A stretch of DNA of 64,000 nucleotides from Pseudarthrobacter sp. BIM B-2242 (GCF_014764445.1 NZ_CP061721.1:3720001-3784000); one strand, 5' to 3'; shown: positions 52,142-62,212, counted from the first letter of the stretch. A program made the numbers and translations. The notes: generated by a model from the letters alone, not told the origin.

Positions 52142-53575
52142 GTGAGCTCTATCTACTACCAGCACCCAAACACCTGGTTCGGGGACTGCATGCCGGTCTA
52201 CGCCGAAGGCGCCTTCCATCTCTACCATCAGCGAGATACCCGCAAGCCCGGACCCTTCGGGGAACCGTTCGGCTGGGCACTGGCCAGGACTAGGGACTTC
52301 GTCAATTACGAGGACCTGGGCGAATCACTGGAAAAGGGCGCCGACGACGCCCAGGACCAGTTCATCTTTGCCGGCAGCGTCTTCGAAGCCAAGGGGACTT
52401 ACTACGCCCTCTACACCGGCTACAACCGGGATTACCCAGATCAGGGCAAGGCCTCCCAGGTGCTCATGATCGCTACAAGCACCGACTTGGTGAACTGGAG
52501 CAAGACCGACCGCTCACTCGTGGTCCCCCAGGAGGGCTACGACAAAGACGACTGGCGCGACCCGTTCATCCTGTGGGACGACGAACGCGAAGTCTTCCTC
52601 ATGATCCTCGGCGCCCGACTCGACGGCGACAAGAAACTGCTTACCGGGCGCACAGTTGCCTTCACTTCCACTGACCTGGAGAACTGGGAATTCGAAGGCG
52701 ACTTCTGGGCCCCGGACCTGTACACCATGCACGAAATGCCGGACCTGTTCAAAATGGGCGAGTGGTGGTACCTGCTCACCACCGAGTACAGCGACAAGAG
52801 CAAAACGGTCTACCGTATGAGCCGTTCACTCAGCGGACCCTGGAGCGCGCCCGTGGATGATGCCTTCGACGGCCGCTCCTACTACGCCGCGCGGTCGGCC
52901 TCTGACGGAGAGCACCGGTACCTCTTCGGCTGGGTCGCAACCAAGGAAGATGAACAGGACAGTTCGCCCTGGCAATGGGGCGGAACACTCGTTGTGCATG
53001 AGCTTTACCAGCGCACCGACGGTTCCCTCGGCGTGAGGATTCCCGACACGGTCACCGGCGCCTTCTCGCACCAGAAGCAGCTTCTGGAGCAGCCGGAAGC
53101 CGTCCGCAACGCAGACGGCCGCGCCCAGCTCACCCTCGCTGAACGCTCGGGCGATACGTTCCTGTGGGAGACAACCCTCAGCATCGCCGAAGGTACCCGC
53201 TCTTTCGCCCTCCTGCTAGCCCAGGATGAAGCCTCCGGAGACGCGTACGAATTCCTCTTTGAAGTGGGCGAAAACCGCCTGCGCTTCGACAAAGTTCCCA
53301 ACTACCCATGGAACCGCTACGACAACAAGGGACTTGAGCGACCCTTCACGATCACGCCGGACGACAAAATCCACATCCAAGTGGTTGTCGACCGTAGCAT
53401 CGCGACGGTCTACGCCAACGGCGTCGCCCTCAATGCCCGAATCTACGATGTTAAGGGCCAATCTCTCGCCATTCAGGCCATCGACGGCGAAGTCACGGTC
53501 CACGAGTCAGTACTCCGGCATCTAAGCCAAGAACGCGCTGAAACATCCTTGGAAGAGGAAGTTTCCATCGCTTAA
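52142..53575 (+). CDS. GH32-family beta-fructosidase
   Basis: A 477-residue glycoside hydrolase family 32 enzyme without a signal peptide, so it acts inside the cell on imported sugar. The nucleophile motif is a variant, NTWFGDCMPVY (Asp 15), in place of WMNDPNG. The transition-state Asp 140 is in WRDPFI, and the acid/base Glu 198 is in HEMPDLF. A C-terminal beta-sandwich follows (residues about 330-470). The GTG start follows AAAGGAA. It should release fructose from sucrose, fructo-oligosaccharides or a related fructoside. The variant first motif suggests an unusual substrate. Confidence 0.88.
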   Translation: MSSIYYQHPNTWFGDCMPVYAEGAFHLYHQRDTRKPGPFGEPFGWALARTRDFVNYEDLGESLEKGADDAQDQFIFAGSVFEAKGTYYALYTGYNRDYPDQGKASQVLMIATSTDLVNWSKTDRSLVVPQEGYDKDDWRDPFILWDDEREVFLMILGARLDGDKKLLTGRTVAFTSTDLENWEFEGDFWAPDLYTMHEMPDLFKMGEWWYLLTTEYSDKSKTVYRMSRSLSGPWSAPVDDAFDGRSYYAARSASDGEHRYLFGWVATKEDEQDSSPWQWGGTLVVHELYQRTDGSLGVRIPDTVTGAFSHQKQLLEQPEAVRNADGRAQLTLAERSGDTFLWETTLSIAEGTRSFALLLAQDEASGDAYEFLFEVGENRLRFDKVPNYPWNRYDNKGLERPFTITPDDKIHIQVVVDRSIATVYANGVALNARIYDVKGQSLAIQAIDGEVTVHESVLRHLSQERAETSLEEEVSIA

Positions 53576-53583
53576 GGCCCAAG

Positions 53584-53621
53584 GCGTTGGTACGGCGAGG
53601 TCTATCTCGCCGTACCAACGC
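53584..53621 (+). terminator. 16-bp hairpin terminator after the GH32 gene
   Basis: GCGTTGGTACGGCGAG pairs perfectly with CTCGCCGTACCAACGC around a GTCTAT loop, 9 bases after the stop. Confidence 0.8.
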
Positions 53622-54278
53622 ATCCTATTCATTAACCGCTCCAGCGTGCTTACGCTAGTACACCCCAACCTGACGTCCGGGCGCCTGGCCAGGGAGGATT
53701 CGCCTATCGGTGGAGCTCCGCTCTTGTTCTCAGAGACCTGTCGACCCGCAAGGGAATGACATCGCCAGCCCAGCCCCAGCCGATTTCCATCAAGCCCGAT
53801 TTTTCGCATTATTTCGATGATTCTCGGGCTACCGCACCGCGGTTCCGACCCTTCCGACTGTCAGGGTGGAATCTGAGAACATCATGAGCCACTGTCAATA
53901 AAACGGAATCTCGCGCTATTCTGACGCCACCGTAGATCGGCGCATCGAATTTTCGCGTGCCAGATGAGGACGGCAGACCGGCGCCCGGAAGTTGCCGCGC
54001 GCTGCCCGCCACCGAGTCGGAGATGCATAAGTCTCTGTAGGCGATTGGAACGAACGCCTCGTGCGGTGGGTGCGCTGGCTCGGCCGGTTTGTGGAGGCGA
54101 ACGTCGCCCTTGCCGCGAGCTAAAACACTCAGGTTTTGCAGCAGCGAGGCAACTGGCTAAAGCCTCTCTGTGGGGGCTGAGATTGGTTTTTCCTATCAGG
54201 CCAGTAGGGATTTCGTCTTGGACGTGATTCGGGTCACGGATGCACAGTAGGTCCAACCCCTACGACGAAAGGACGACG
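53622..54278. other. Gene-free stretch before the DASS transporter
   Basis: About 650 bases with no supported gene. Open frames on either strand lack ribosome-binding sites and known motifs. The promoter and leader of the transporter gene must lie near its 3' end, but I cannot place them with confidence. Confidence 0.5.
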
Positions 54279-55907
54279 ATGTCCAACAATCTGACTGAAT
54301 CTTCAGCGGCCACCTCACCACCCCAGCGGACCGATGTCCGGGCCGCCCTCCTCGGCGGCAAGACGTTCAGGAGCTTGAGCGAGCAGAAGCTGACTCCCCG
54401 TGAGGAAAAGTTCGAGCGGGCCCGGCAGACACTGGGATTCTTCCTGGCACCGGCAGTCTCAATTATTTTTGCGCTTCTCCCGACCGGGATGGATCACACC
54501 CAGCAGCTGCTCGCAGCTGTCCTGCTGGGCGTGATTATCCTTTGGATCTGCGAACCGGTACCCATCCCGGTGGGTGGACTCATCGGTGTTGCTGCTGTCG
54601 TCCTGCTCGGCGTGGCACCAGCCAATGAGGTGCTGCGACCCTTTGGCTCGACAACCATCTTTACCTTCATCGGCGCCTTCATACTCGCGGCGGCCATGCT
54701 GAAACACGGCATAGCCCAGCGGCTGGCGTTCGCCGTTTTGTCCATTCCCGGTGTCGCCAAATCCACCTACCGCGTCATCATCGCCTTCGGTGCAATTACC
54801 TGCGTCCTGTCCGCGTTCGTTTCAAACACCGCCACCGTCGCCATGCTGATGCCTACCGCCCTGGGCATCCTGGCCGTGATCGCAAAACTGATGCAGGACC
54901 GCGGCGTCGTCAAGGCAGACTTCGACCCGCTGCGCCTCCGCGTGGGCGCAGCCCTGATGCTGATGCTCGCCTACGGCGCCAGCGTCGGTGGCCTCCTGAC
55001 ACCGGTAGGAGCACCCCCGAACCTGATCGGCCGCGGACTTATAGAGGAAGCAACCGGTACCAAGATTTCCTTCGTTCAATGGACAGCCACAGTGGCTCCA
55101 GTCTGCGCAGCAATGTTCGTCGTGCTGGCGCTCATCATGTTCCTTTTGAACAAGCCGGAAATCCGCCGCATCGAAGGCGTGGACAAATTCATCCGCGAGC
55201 AGAAGGCCGAGCAGGGAAAAATGTCCCGGGCCGAAATTAACACTCTCATCGCTTTCGGCCTGACGGTCACGCTGTGGCTCCTTCCGGCAATCGCAAGCCT
55301 CATCACCGGTCCGGACTCCGATCTCTATGCGTTCCTTGACGACCGGCTGGACGAAGGCATCGTTGCTGTGATCGGCGCATCCCTGCTCTTTATCCTTCCG
55401 ACCAACTGGAAGGAACGCCGCGCGACCATGACCTGGTCCGACGCCGCGAAGATCGACTGGGGAACGATCATCCTTTTCGGTACGGGCATCATCTTCGGCG
55501 CCCTCCTGTCGGCAACCGGCCTCGCAGAGACGATCGGGAACGCTGCCGCTCAGAACCTTGGCGTCACCAACATCGTTGCGATCACTGCATTCGCGGCAAT
55601 CCTGGCGATCCTCATCTCGGAGACAACCAGCAACACCGCATCCGCGGCCGTCGTTGTTCCCATCGTCATCCCGTTGTGTGTCGCCATGGGAGTGGACCCC
55701 CTTGTTCCCGCGCTGGCAGCAACGTTCGCCGCATCGTTCGGGTTCATGCTGCCGGTCTCAACGCCGCAGAACGCCATCGTCTACGGCTCCGGCGCCGTTC
55801 CCATCACCCGCATGGTCCGCACCGGATTTACATTCGATATTCTCGGCGCGCTACTCATCATCAGCATCGTCCCGATCATGGTCGGTGTCACGGGCATCGG
55901 CAGATAG
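54279..55907 (+). CDS. DASS/SLC13-family sodium:dicarboxylate transporter
   Basis: A 542-residue membrane protein with about 12 segments. Family signatures include SNTATVAMLMPTALGI (first SNT motif), VGGLLTPVGAPPNLIGRGL, and a second SETTSNTASAAVVVPIVIPL. A long hydrophilic N-terminus of about 65 residues precedes the first membrane segment. GAAAGGAC lies before the ATG at 54279. It should import a C4 or related dicarboxylate with sodium; the tartrate genes downstream make tartrate or malate plausible. Confidence 0.86.
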   Translation: MSNNLTESSAATSPPQRTDVRAALLGGKTFRSLSEQKLTPREEKFERARQTLGFFLAPAVSIIFALLPTGMDHTQQLLAAVLLGVIILWICEPVPIPVGGLIGVAAVVLLGVAPANEVLRPFGSTTIFTFIGAFILAAAMLKHGIAQRLAFAVLSIPGVAKSTYRVIIAFGAITCVLSAFVSNTATVAMLMPTALGILAVIAKLMQDRGVVKADFDPLRLRVGAALMLMLAYGASVGGLLTPVGAPPNLIGRGLIEEATGTKISFVQWTATVAPVCAAMFVVLALIMFLLNKPEIRRIEGVDKFIREQKAEQGKMSRAEINTLIAFGLTVTLWLLPAIASLITGPDSDLYAFLDDRLDEGIVAVIGASLLFILPTNWKERRATMTWSDAAKIDWGTIILFGTGIIFGALLSATGLAETIGNAAAQNLGVTNIVAITAFAAILAILISETTSNTASAAVVVPIVIPLCVAMGVDPLVPALAATFAASFGFMLPVSTPQNAIVYGSGAVPITRMVRTGFTFDILGALLIISIVPIMVGVTGIGR

Positions 55908-55916
55908 CCAGAACCG

Positions 55917-55968
55917 AACCGGTCAGATCCACAGCCATCTCAAGGGCAGGCTGTGGATCTGGCCGGTT
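55917..55968 (+). terminator. 20-bp hairpin terminator after the DASS gene
   Basis: AACCGGTCAGATCCACAGCC pairs with GGCTGTGGATCTGGCCGGTT, with one G-U pair, around a 12-base loop, and is followed by a short T-run. It starts 10 bases after the stop. Confidence 0.78.
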
Positions 55969-56130
55969 CTCCCGCAGGCTGCCCTAGAAACCAGGACGTC
56001 ACCATGACTGGCCGCAAAATCGCCGGGATAGGCGGGGATTCGGCGGAACGGGGACAGGACTGGGACCCGCAAAGAGTTTCAGCTTGCTCGAAGGAGCTCC
56101 CTTCAGTGGGAACCGTTGAAGCGACAGTTT

Positions 56131-56189
56131 TCCCGGCGCGGGCAGGCGGAACCGCAACACGCACCCGAAAGACGGGGCCCGCGCCGGGA
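56131..56189. repeat. 13-bp inverted repeat in a gene-free stretch
   Basis: TCCCGGCGCGGGC (56131-56143) is exactly complementary to GCCCGCGCCGGGA (56177-56189), 33 bases apart. It lies in 55969-56502, where I see no convincing gene. It could be a structured RNA, a distant terminator or an intergenic repeat. Confidence 0.45.
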
Positions 56190-56502
56190 TTTATCTTCTG
56201 CTGGTTACACGGCACGTTCGACGGCCGGCTTCACTGTCAGGACGTGACCACGAAGGAACGCCGCCACACAGGCGAGTAGCGAAACTTCACGGTGCCTCAA
56301 CGACATCAGAATCGTGTCGACAGGATTCCAGGTGCACCCCGCCAGCGTGATTCTGACCCGAACGTTGCCGAGTCCTGCCAGTGGCGGACAATGTCTGCCC
56401 GCTCGGCGCGACGTGCGGCGGTACGGGGTTCAGCCTTTACCCGGGCCGGGACCGCCTGGCATGGGATCAGCAGCGGCGAGTTGTTTCTTTCCTACTAGAG
56501 TT

Positions 56503-56754
56503 TTAGTCCAGTAACGTGGTGTAGCCCTCGGCCCGGTCCAACAGGCGACGGCCGGCGCCGTTGCCCTGCAAGAGCCACAAGTACCGCCCGTCATCGGAGA
56601 TGTCGTCCACACGTCCCGTGATCCGCGGGTTTCGCTTATCTGATGTCAGGAGCACGACGGTGTCACCGGGGGTCAGCTCGCGCCAGTTGCCTATTTCCTT
56701 ACGCAGGCAGGTGGAGGGCAGGGGGTGGGGAGTGCGGGGATTCGAGATGTACAT
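56503..56754 (-). CDS. Small hypothetical protein
   Basis: An 83-residue soluble protein. Residues 24-83 (WRELTPGDTVVLLTSDKRNP, ITGRVDDISDDGRYLWLLQG, GAGRRLLDRAEGYTTLLD) read like a compact beta-barrel of SH3 or KOW type and use codons as real genes do. Comparable small proteins of unknown function occur in Arthrobacter-type genomes, to my knowledge. It stands alone between two gene-free stretches. Confidence 0.6.
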   Translation of the reverse strand: MYISNPRTPHPLPSTCLRKEIGNWRELTPGDTVVLLTSDKRNPRITGRVDDISDDGRYLWLLQGNGAGRRLLDRAEGYTTLLD

Positions 56755-57175
56755 GCCGTGGCTGGCCCTTCGTTTTTATCAAGGTGAATGCTCAAGTGAC
56801 CGTCGAGAGTGTTCGACGTCAGAACCCGGACCACTTGGCAGCTGCCACCGAACTCGCGTCGTAGCAGACGTAGAGCACCGGATTCTTCCCGTTTCAGAAC
56901 GTGGCGCGGCTATCCGCGTACCGTTCTCGTAGGCGGATCCGAGACCCCTGATGATGCCCAGCGGGCGAGCCGGACACCCTTCGGGGCTGCTACGTCTCCT
57001 GAAGGGGCTGCCATATCGTTCCATTAGAGCCACTGCTTGAGGGATGCGTCCAAGACCTAGAAGCAATCCGCCTGATAGGCGTAGGCTAATAGGCCGATGC
57101 TCCAGCGTCCGGGTACGGAGGTTACTTAATGCCCCCGGCAGAAACCTGAGGTTTGAAAACCCGTTAAGGAGTTGC
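56755..57175. other. Gene-free stretch before the LysR gene
   Basis: About 420 bases with no supported gene or recognisable repeat. The AAGGAG for the LysR gene is at 57166-57171. Confidence 0.45.
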
Positions 57176-58102
57176 GTGGATACGCGAAAGTTGAAGTACT
57201 TTTTGGCTGTGGTGGATCACGACGGCTTCAACCGCGCCGCCGAGCATTTGCTGATCGCCCAGCCCTCGCTCTCGCAGACCATCGCAAGTCTCGAAAAGGA
57301 CCTGGGCGTGCCACTGTTCCACCGCATCGGCCGCCGCGCCGTCCTCAGCGAAGCGGGAAAAGAACTCGTCGGGCCGGCCAGGCTGGTCATGCGTGATCTC
57401 GATGCGGCGGCCTCAGCAGTCCAGGCTCTTCGCGGAATCAGAAGCGGGCGACTGGACATCATCTCAATGCCATCCCCTGGCATTGAGCCGCTGACGTCGA
57501 TGATCGCCGGCTTCACACGGCTGCACCCTTCTGTCCGACTGAACGTCAGCGCAGCCTTCACACCGGAAGAAGTTATTAACTCCGTCCGGTCCGGTAGCAC
57601 CGAGATCGGCCTGGCCGGCTCCCCCACCCCCATCCGGGTGCCAGGAGTCCAGGTCCTTGAGCTGGAACACCAGCCGCTGATTCTCATCGTGAATCCCCAA
57701 GCCGACACCTTCAACCCCGGAGAGTCGATACAACGCGAAGACCTGGGCGGCCACCGGTTGATCGCGAGCCAGCGCGGATCCCTGATGCGATGGCTGGTCG
57801 ATGATGCGCTGGCCCACGGCGTCGACACCGAAATCGTGGTCGAAGTCGCTCACCGGACCTCGATCCTCCCGCTCGTTCTCGCTGGCGTCGGCCACGCTGT
57901 GATGCCTTCATCCTGGGCACCTCTGGCCCAGAAATCAGGACTCAGAACTCTGCTCATTGAACCCGTCTCCCACCTGGACGTTGCGATCCTGAGCCGGAAG
58001 GAAGACCTGACGCCCGCTGCACGGGCCTTCCTGGCAGTGGCAGAACTCCATGCCTCTCCCGGCCCGAAAACCGCGGGCCTCCCGTCCCCGTCGATAGGCT
58101 GA
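57176..58102 (+). CDS. LysR-family regulator of the tartrate genes
   Basis: A 308-residue LysR regulator. The helix-turn-helix is FLAVVDHDGFNRAAEHLLIA, then QPSLSQTIASLEKDLGVPLF. The effector domain includes GRLDIISMPSPGIEPLTSMI and GVGHAVMPSSWAPLAQ. The start is GTG at 57176, decided by AAGGAG 4 bases upstream; the longer reading from 57044 is a shadow extension. It lies on the same strand just before tartrate dehydrogenase and probably activates that operon. Confidence 0.88.
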   Translation: MDTRKLKYFLAVVDHDGFNRAAEHLLIAQPSLSQTIASLEKDLGVPLFHRIGRRAVLSEAGKELVGPARLVMRDLDAAASAVQALRGIRSGRLDIISMPSPGIEPLTSMIAGFTRLHPSVRLNVSAAFTPEEVINSVRSGSTEIGLAGSPTPIRVPGVQVLELEHQPLILIVNPQADTFNPGESIQREDLGGHRLIASQRGSLMRWLVDDALAHGVDTEIVVEVAHRTSILPLVLAGVGHAVMPSSWAPLAQKSGLRTLLIEPVSHLDVAILSRKEDLTPAARAFLAVAELHASPGPKTAGLPSPSIG

Positions 58103-58229
58103 GCCTATATGCCGTATCGGATCTTAGTCTTGGACGGCGCATAGGAGCAGGCCGTCTACTTGAAGAGGAAGAACAGTGTGACCCCGCTAACAGGCTCACT
58201 GCTAACAAACTCAACGAGGAGGTAGGCAC

Positions 58230-59327
58230 ATGAGCGCCACCCAGAATTTCCGCATCGCATCCATCCCCGCCGACGGCGTGGGCAAGGAAGTCGTCTCCGC
58301 CGGCCGCCGCGTCCTGGACGCACTGGCCAAGGATTCCAACGGCAAGTTCGCCTTCGACTGGACCGAGTTCCCCTGGGGCTGCGGCTACTACGCAGAAACC
58401 GGCAAGATGATGGCCGACGATGGCCTGGAGACGCTGAAGGACTTCGACGCGATCTATTTCGGCGCTGTCGGTTGGGAAAACGTCCCGGACCACATCAGCC
58501 TCTGGGGCCTGCGCCTGAACATCACCCAGAACTTCGACCAGTGGGCCAACATCCGCCCCGTGAAGTTCCTCCCCGGTGTCCAGTCCCCGCTGCGCAAGGC
58601 TGACAACACCGAGCTCGACTGGGTCGTTGTCCGCGAAAACAGCGAAGGCGAATACGCCGGTCTCGGCGGCCGGAACCTGAGCGGCCGCGGCCCCGGCAAC
58701 GAGGTAGCCCTGCAGACCGCCCTGTTCACCGAAAAGGGCTGTGAGCGCATCATGCGCTTCGCCTTCGACCTGGCCCGGACCCGCACCGTGAAAAAGGTTT
58801 CCTCCGTCACCAAGTCCAACGCCCAGCAGTACGGCATGGTCCTGTGGGACGAAGTCTTCAACCGCGTTGCCCTGGACTACCCGGACGTCCAGACCGAAAG
58901 CGTCCTCGTGGATGCCATGAGCGCCAAGTTCATCCTCAAGCCCGAGGACCTGTCCGTCGTTGTGGCGTCCAACCTGAACGCTGACATCCTCTCGGACCTC
59001 GGCTCCGCGCTGGCCGGCAGCCTGGGCCTGGCCGCCAGCGCCAACCTGAACCCGGAACGCCGCTTCCCCTCCATGTTCGAACCGGTCCACGGTTCCGCTC
59101 CGGACATCGCCGGGCAGGGCATCAGCAACCCGATCGGCGCCATCGCCTCCGCCGCCCTGATGCTGGACCACTTCGGTCTCCACGAGGAAGCACGCAAGGT
59201 TGAAGCCGCCATCGAAGCTGCCACGGCCACTGGGCACCTGACCCGCGACGTCGGCGGGAACGCCAACACCGACGACGTCACCGAGGCAATCATCAAGGCC
59301 CTGACCAACACCCTGGCCGCCGTCTAG
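58230..59327 (+). CDS. Tartrate dehydrogenase/decarboxylase (or D-malate dehydrogenase)
   Basis: A 365-residue beta-hydroxyacid oxidative decarboxylase of the isocitrate/isopropylmalate dehydrogenase family. It has the VVRENSEGEYAGLGGR substrate loop, the VTKSNAQQYGMVLW region with its catalytic Lys, and SNLNADILSDLGSALAGSLG with metal-binding Asp residues. The MFEPVHGSAPDIAGQGISNP signature is also present. TtuC-type enzymes convert meso-tartrate to D-glycerate and L-tartrate to oxaloglycolate. The glycerate kinase gene downstream supports tartrate over D-malate. GAGGAGG precedes the ATG. Confidence 0.87.
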   Translation: MSATQNFRIASIPADGVGKEVVSAGRRVLDALAKDSNGKFAFDWTEFPWGCGYYAETGKMMADDGLETLKDFDAIYFGAVGWENVPDHISLWGLRLNITQNFDQWANIRPVKFLPGVQSPLRKADNTELDWVVVRENSEGEYAGLGGRNLSGRGPGNEVALQTALFTEKGCERIMRFAFDLARTRTVKKVSSVTKSNAQQYGMVLWDEVFNRVALDYPDVQTESVLVDAMSAKFILKPEDLSVVVASNLNADILSDLGSALAGSLGLAASANLNPERRFPSMFEPVHGSAPDIAGQGISNPIGAIASAALMLDHFGLHEEARKVEAAIEAATATGHLTRDVGGNANTDDVTEAIIKALTNTLAAV

Positions 59328-59472
59328 CCAGCACGCGCGACCGGCCAGGGACGATCCCGGCGGTCAGTACATAGCCCGGAGTGGACGGCGGCAGAACACC
59401 GCCGCCGTCCACTCCGGCATGCCCACCTTCATCGAGCACCTTCCAGCTACATTCCACAACGAGGTAGGAATC

Positions 59473-60942
59473 ATGGACCACATCACTACCGCCGGTACAG
59501 CTTCGGCGGCCCGCAAAACACCTTTGTACCGCCAACTGTATTTCTGGGTACTGACCGCCATCGTCGTCGGCATTCTCGTCGGCTGGCTCGCGCCAAGTGT
59601 CGGCATCGCCATGGAACCCATCGGGACCACCTTCGTTGATGCGATGAAGATGCTCATCGGCCCCATCGTTTTCCTCACGATCGTGGGCGGCATCGCCAGC
59701 GTCGCGGACCTGAAAAAGGTGGGCATGACGGGCCTGAAGGCCCTCACCTACTTCCAGGTCGGCACCATCCTGGCCATGATCTTCGGCCTCGTCGCCATCA
59801 ACATCTTCCGGCTGGGCGACGGCGTCAACGCAGATGCTGGCAGCATCGAGACCTCCGAGTCTGCCGCGAAGCTGATCGACGCCGGCGCGAACCAGGAATG
59901 GTGGCAGTTCCTCACCCACATCATCCCCGAAAGCATGGTCTCCCCCTTCGTTGAGGGCAACATCCTGCAGATCATCTTCATCGCCGTGATCTTCGGCATC
60001 GCCCTGAACGCCATGGGCAAGGTCGGAGCTCCCGTCCTGGACGGTGTACAGCGCCTCACCGGTGTCATGTTCAAAATCCTCAGCTTCATCATGAAGGCCG
60101 CCCCGATCGGTGCCTTCGGCGCCATGGCCTACGCCGTCGGCAAATTCGGCGTCTCCTCCCTAACCAGCATGGGCGGACTCATCGCCCTGTTCTACATCAC
60201 CTCCATCCTCTTCGTGGTGATCGTGCTCGGCTCCATCATGCTCTTCCTGAAGCTGAACATCTTCACGATGATCCGCCACCTCAAAGAGGAATACATGCTC
60301 ATCCTCGGCACCTCCACCGCCGAACCGGCCCTCCCCGGCCTGATGCGCAAACTCGAACACGCCGGCGTCAAGAAAGAAACCGTAGGCCTGGTCGTCCCCA
60401 CCGGCTACAGCTTCAACCTCGACGGCGCAGCCATCTACCTCTCCCTCGCAGCCCTGTACATCGCCCAGGCCACCAACACGGACCTGACCATCGGTGAACA
60501 GCTGGGCCTCCTCGCGGTCATGCTCCTGACATCCAAGGGCGCTGCAGGCGTGGCCGGCGGTGGCTTCATCGCACTTACCGCCACCCTGACCACCCTGGGC
60601 ACCATCCCGGCGGCGGGCATCATGCTCATCTTCGGCATCGACAAGTTCATGTCCGAATGCCGCGCCCTGGTGAACTTCACCGGTAACGCCGTCGCAACCC
60701 TCTTCATCGCCTGGTGGGACCGCACCCTCGACGCTGACCGTGCCCGCCGGGTCTTCGCCGGTGAAACCGTGGAGCCCATGCCCTCCGAGGACCCGATCCA
60801 CCTGGACGAGGTCATTGACATCGATGACGACCTCACCGAGTACGGACACCACGGGCCCAAGGAAACTGTTTCCAAGCACGCAGACCCAGTTGCCGAGCTC
60901 GCCCCCGCGGGCTCCCGTCCCATCCACTCGGAGACTGTCTAA
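59473..60942 (+). CDS. DctA-type dicarboxylate:cation symporter (DAACS)
   Basis: A 489-residue transporter of the dicarboxylate/amino acid:cation symporter family with eight membrane segments and two re-entrant loops. Signatures are LGTSTAEPALPGLMRKLE (hairpin 1), VPTGYSFNLDGAAIYLSLA and LLTSKGAAGVAGGGFIALTA (hairpin 2). The ATG at 59473 follows GAGGTAGGA. It should take up a C4-dicarboxylate, here probably tartrate or malate. A long acidic, then mixed C-terminal tail of about 65 residues is cytoplasmic. Confidence 0.9.
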   Translation: MDHITTAGTASAARKTPLYRQLYFWVLTAIVVGILVGWLAPSVGIAMEPIGTTFVDAMKMLIGPIVFLTIVGGIASVADLKKVGMTGLKALTYFQVGTILAMIFGLVAINIFRLGDGVNADAGSIETSESAAKLIDAGANQEWWQFLTHIIPESMVSPFVEGNILQIIFIAVIFGIALNAMGKVGAPVLDGVQRLTGVMFKILSFIMKAAPIGAFGAMAYAVGKFGVSSLTSMGGLIALFYITSILFVVIVLGSIMLFLKLNIFTMIRHLKEEYMLILGTSTAEPALPGLMRKLEHAGVKKETVGLVVPTGYSFNLDGAAIYLSLAALYIAQATNTDLTIGEQLGLLAVMLLTSKGAAGVAGGGFIALTATLTTLGTIPAAGIMLIFGIDKFMSECRALVNFTGNAVATLFIAWWDRTLDADRARRVFAGETVEPMPSEDPIHLDEVIDIDDDLTEYGHHGPKETVSKHADPVAELAPAGSRPIHSETV

Positions 60943-60947
60943 CTGAC

Positions 60948-62108
60948 ATGAGCACAACCACACCCCTCAAGACCGTGCGGACCCTTATCGCCCCCGACAA
61001 GTTCAAGGGCAGCCTCACAGCCAGCGAGGTAGCGCAGGCCCTGGCAACAGGGCTTCGCTCCGCCGCTGACGTCCCAGGCGCGGCCGGAGCGGTCCAGTGC
61101 GAACTGCTTCCCCTGGCAGACGGAGGTGACGGCAGCGTAGACGCCGCCGTCACCTCCGGCTTCACACGCCACAGCTACACCGTCGCCGGCCCCACCGGTC
61201 AGCCCGTACAGGCCAGCATCGCTTTCGACGGCACCACGGCCGTCGTCGAGGTGGCCAACACCTGCGGACTTGGACTGCTGCCGGAAGGCAAATTGGAGGC
61301 ATTGAATTCCTCCAGCCGTGGATTCGGCGAAGCGGCCCTGTTCGCGCTCAGCCTTAACCCTGCAAGGATCGTTCTGGCACTGGGCGGTTCCGCCAGCACC
61401 GACGGCGGAATGGGAATGCTCACGGCCCTGGGCTACAGCTTCCACGACGCCGACGGGCGCCAGCTCTACGGCAGCGGAGGAGCGTTGGCACAGGTCCGGT
61501 CCGTTCACCGCACCGCGCTCCCGGAACTGCAGGACACCGAACTCGTCGTCGCGAGCGACGTCCACAACCCCCTCCGCGGCCCCAACGGTGCACCGGCCAT
61601 CTTCGCCCCACAAAAGGGCGCCACAGCAGAGGAGGTCGCATTCCTCGACGACAGTCTGGGGCACTTCGTGACCAAAATGGCCGAAGCCGGATTCGCCGAC
61701 GCGGAGTCACTGGCAGCACATGAAGGCGCCGGAAGCGCCGGCGGCATCGGCTACGCCTGCCTGCTGCTCGGCGCCACACAGGTATCCGGAGCCGACTACT
61801 TCCTGGACCTGCTGGACTTCAACACCCGCAAGGACAGCTGCGACGTGGTGATCACCGGCGAAGGCAGCATCGACGAACAGACCCTGGCAGGGAAACTGCC
61901 CGCCGCCGTTGCGCGACGGTCAGGCACCCGGCCCATCATCGCTGTCGCCGGCCGCTCACTGCTTCCCAAGGAGCGATGGGCTGAAATGGCCCTCACCCGG
62001 GTGTACACGCTGGCTGAATACACCGATCTGGACTCCTCCAAAGACCCTCACCTCTCCGCCACCCTGCTCCGACAAATCGGCAGAGAAATCGGAACAAGCC
62101 TCCTGTAG
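60948..62108 (+). CDS. Glycerate kinase
   Basis: A 386-residue glycerate kinase of the GarK/GlxK class, phosphorylating D-glycerate to 2-phosphoglycerate. Family motifs are IAPDKFKGSLTASEVAQALA, LPLADGGDGSVDAAV, LALGGSASTDGGMGMLTALG and VVITGEGSIDEQTLAGKLP. It begins 5 bases after the DctA-type stop. It takes the D-glycerate made by tartrate dehydrogenase into lower glycolysis. Confidence 0.92.
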   Translation: MSTTTPLKTVRTLIAPDKFKGSLTASEVAQALATGLRSAADVPGAAGAVQCELLPLADGGDGSVDAAVTSGFTRHSYTVAGPTGQPVQASIAFDGTTAVVEVANTCGLGLLPEGKLEALNSSSRGFGEAALFALSLNPARIVLALGGSASTDGGMGMLTALGYSFHDADGRQLYGSGGALAQVRSVHRTALPELQDTELVVASDVHNPLRGPNGAPAIFAPQKGATAEEVAFLDDSLGHFVTKMAEAGFADAESLAAHEGAGSAGGIGYACLLLGATQVSGADYFLDLLDFNTRKDSCDVVITGEGSIDEQTLAGKLPAAVARRSGTRPIIAVAGRSLLPKERWAEMALTRVYTLAEYTDLDSSKDPHLSATLLRQIGREIGTSLL

Positions 62109-62212
62109 CCGAACTCCACATACTGCGGGAAGCAGAAACAACTCCGCCCGGGATAAACACGGGCGGGCGTTTCTGTATCGAAAGCCAATGCAAAGAATAC
62201 AAAGGCAGGTAT

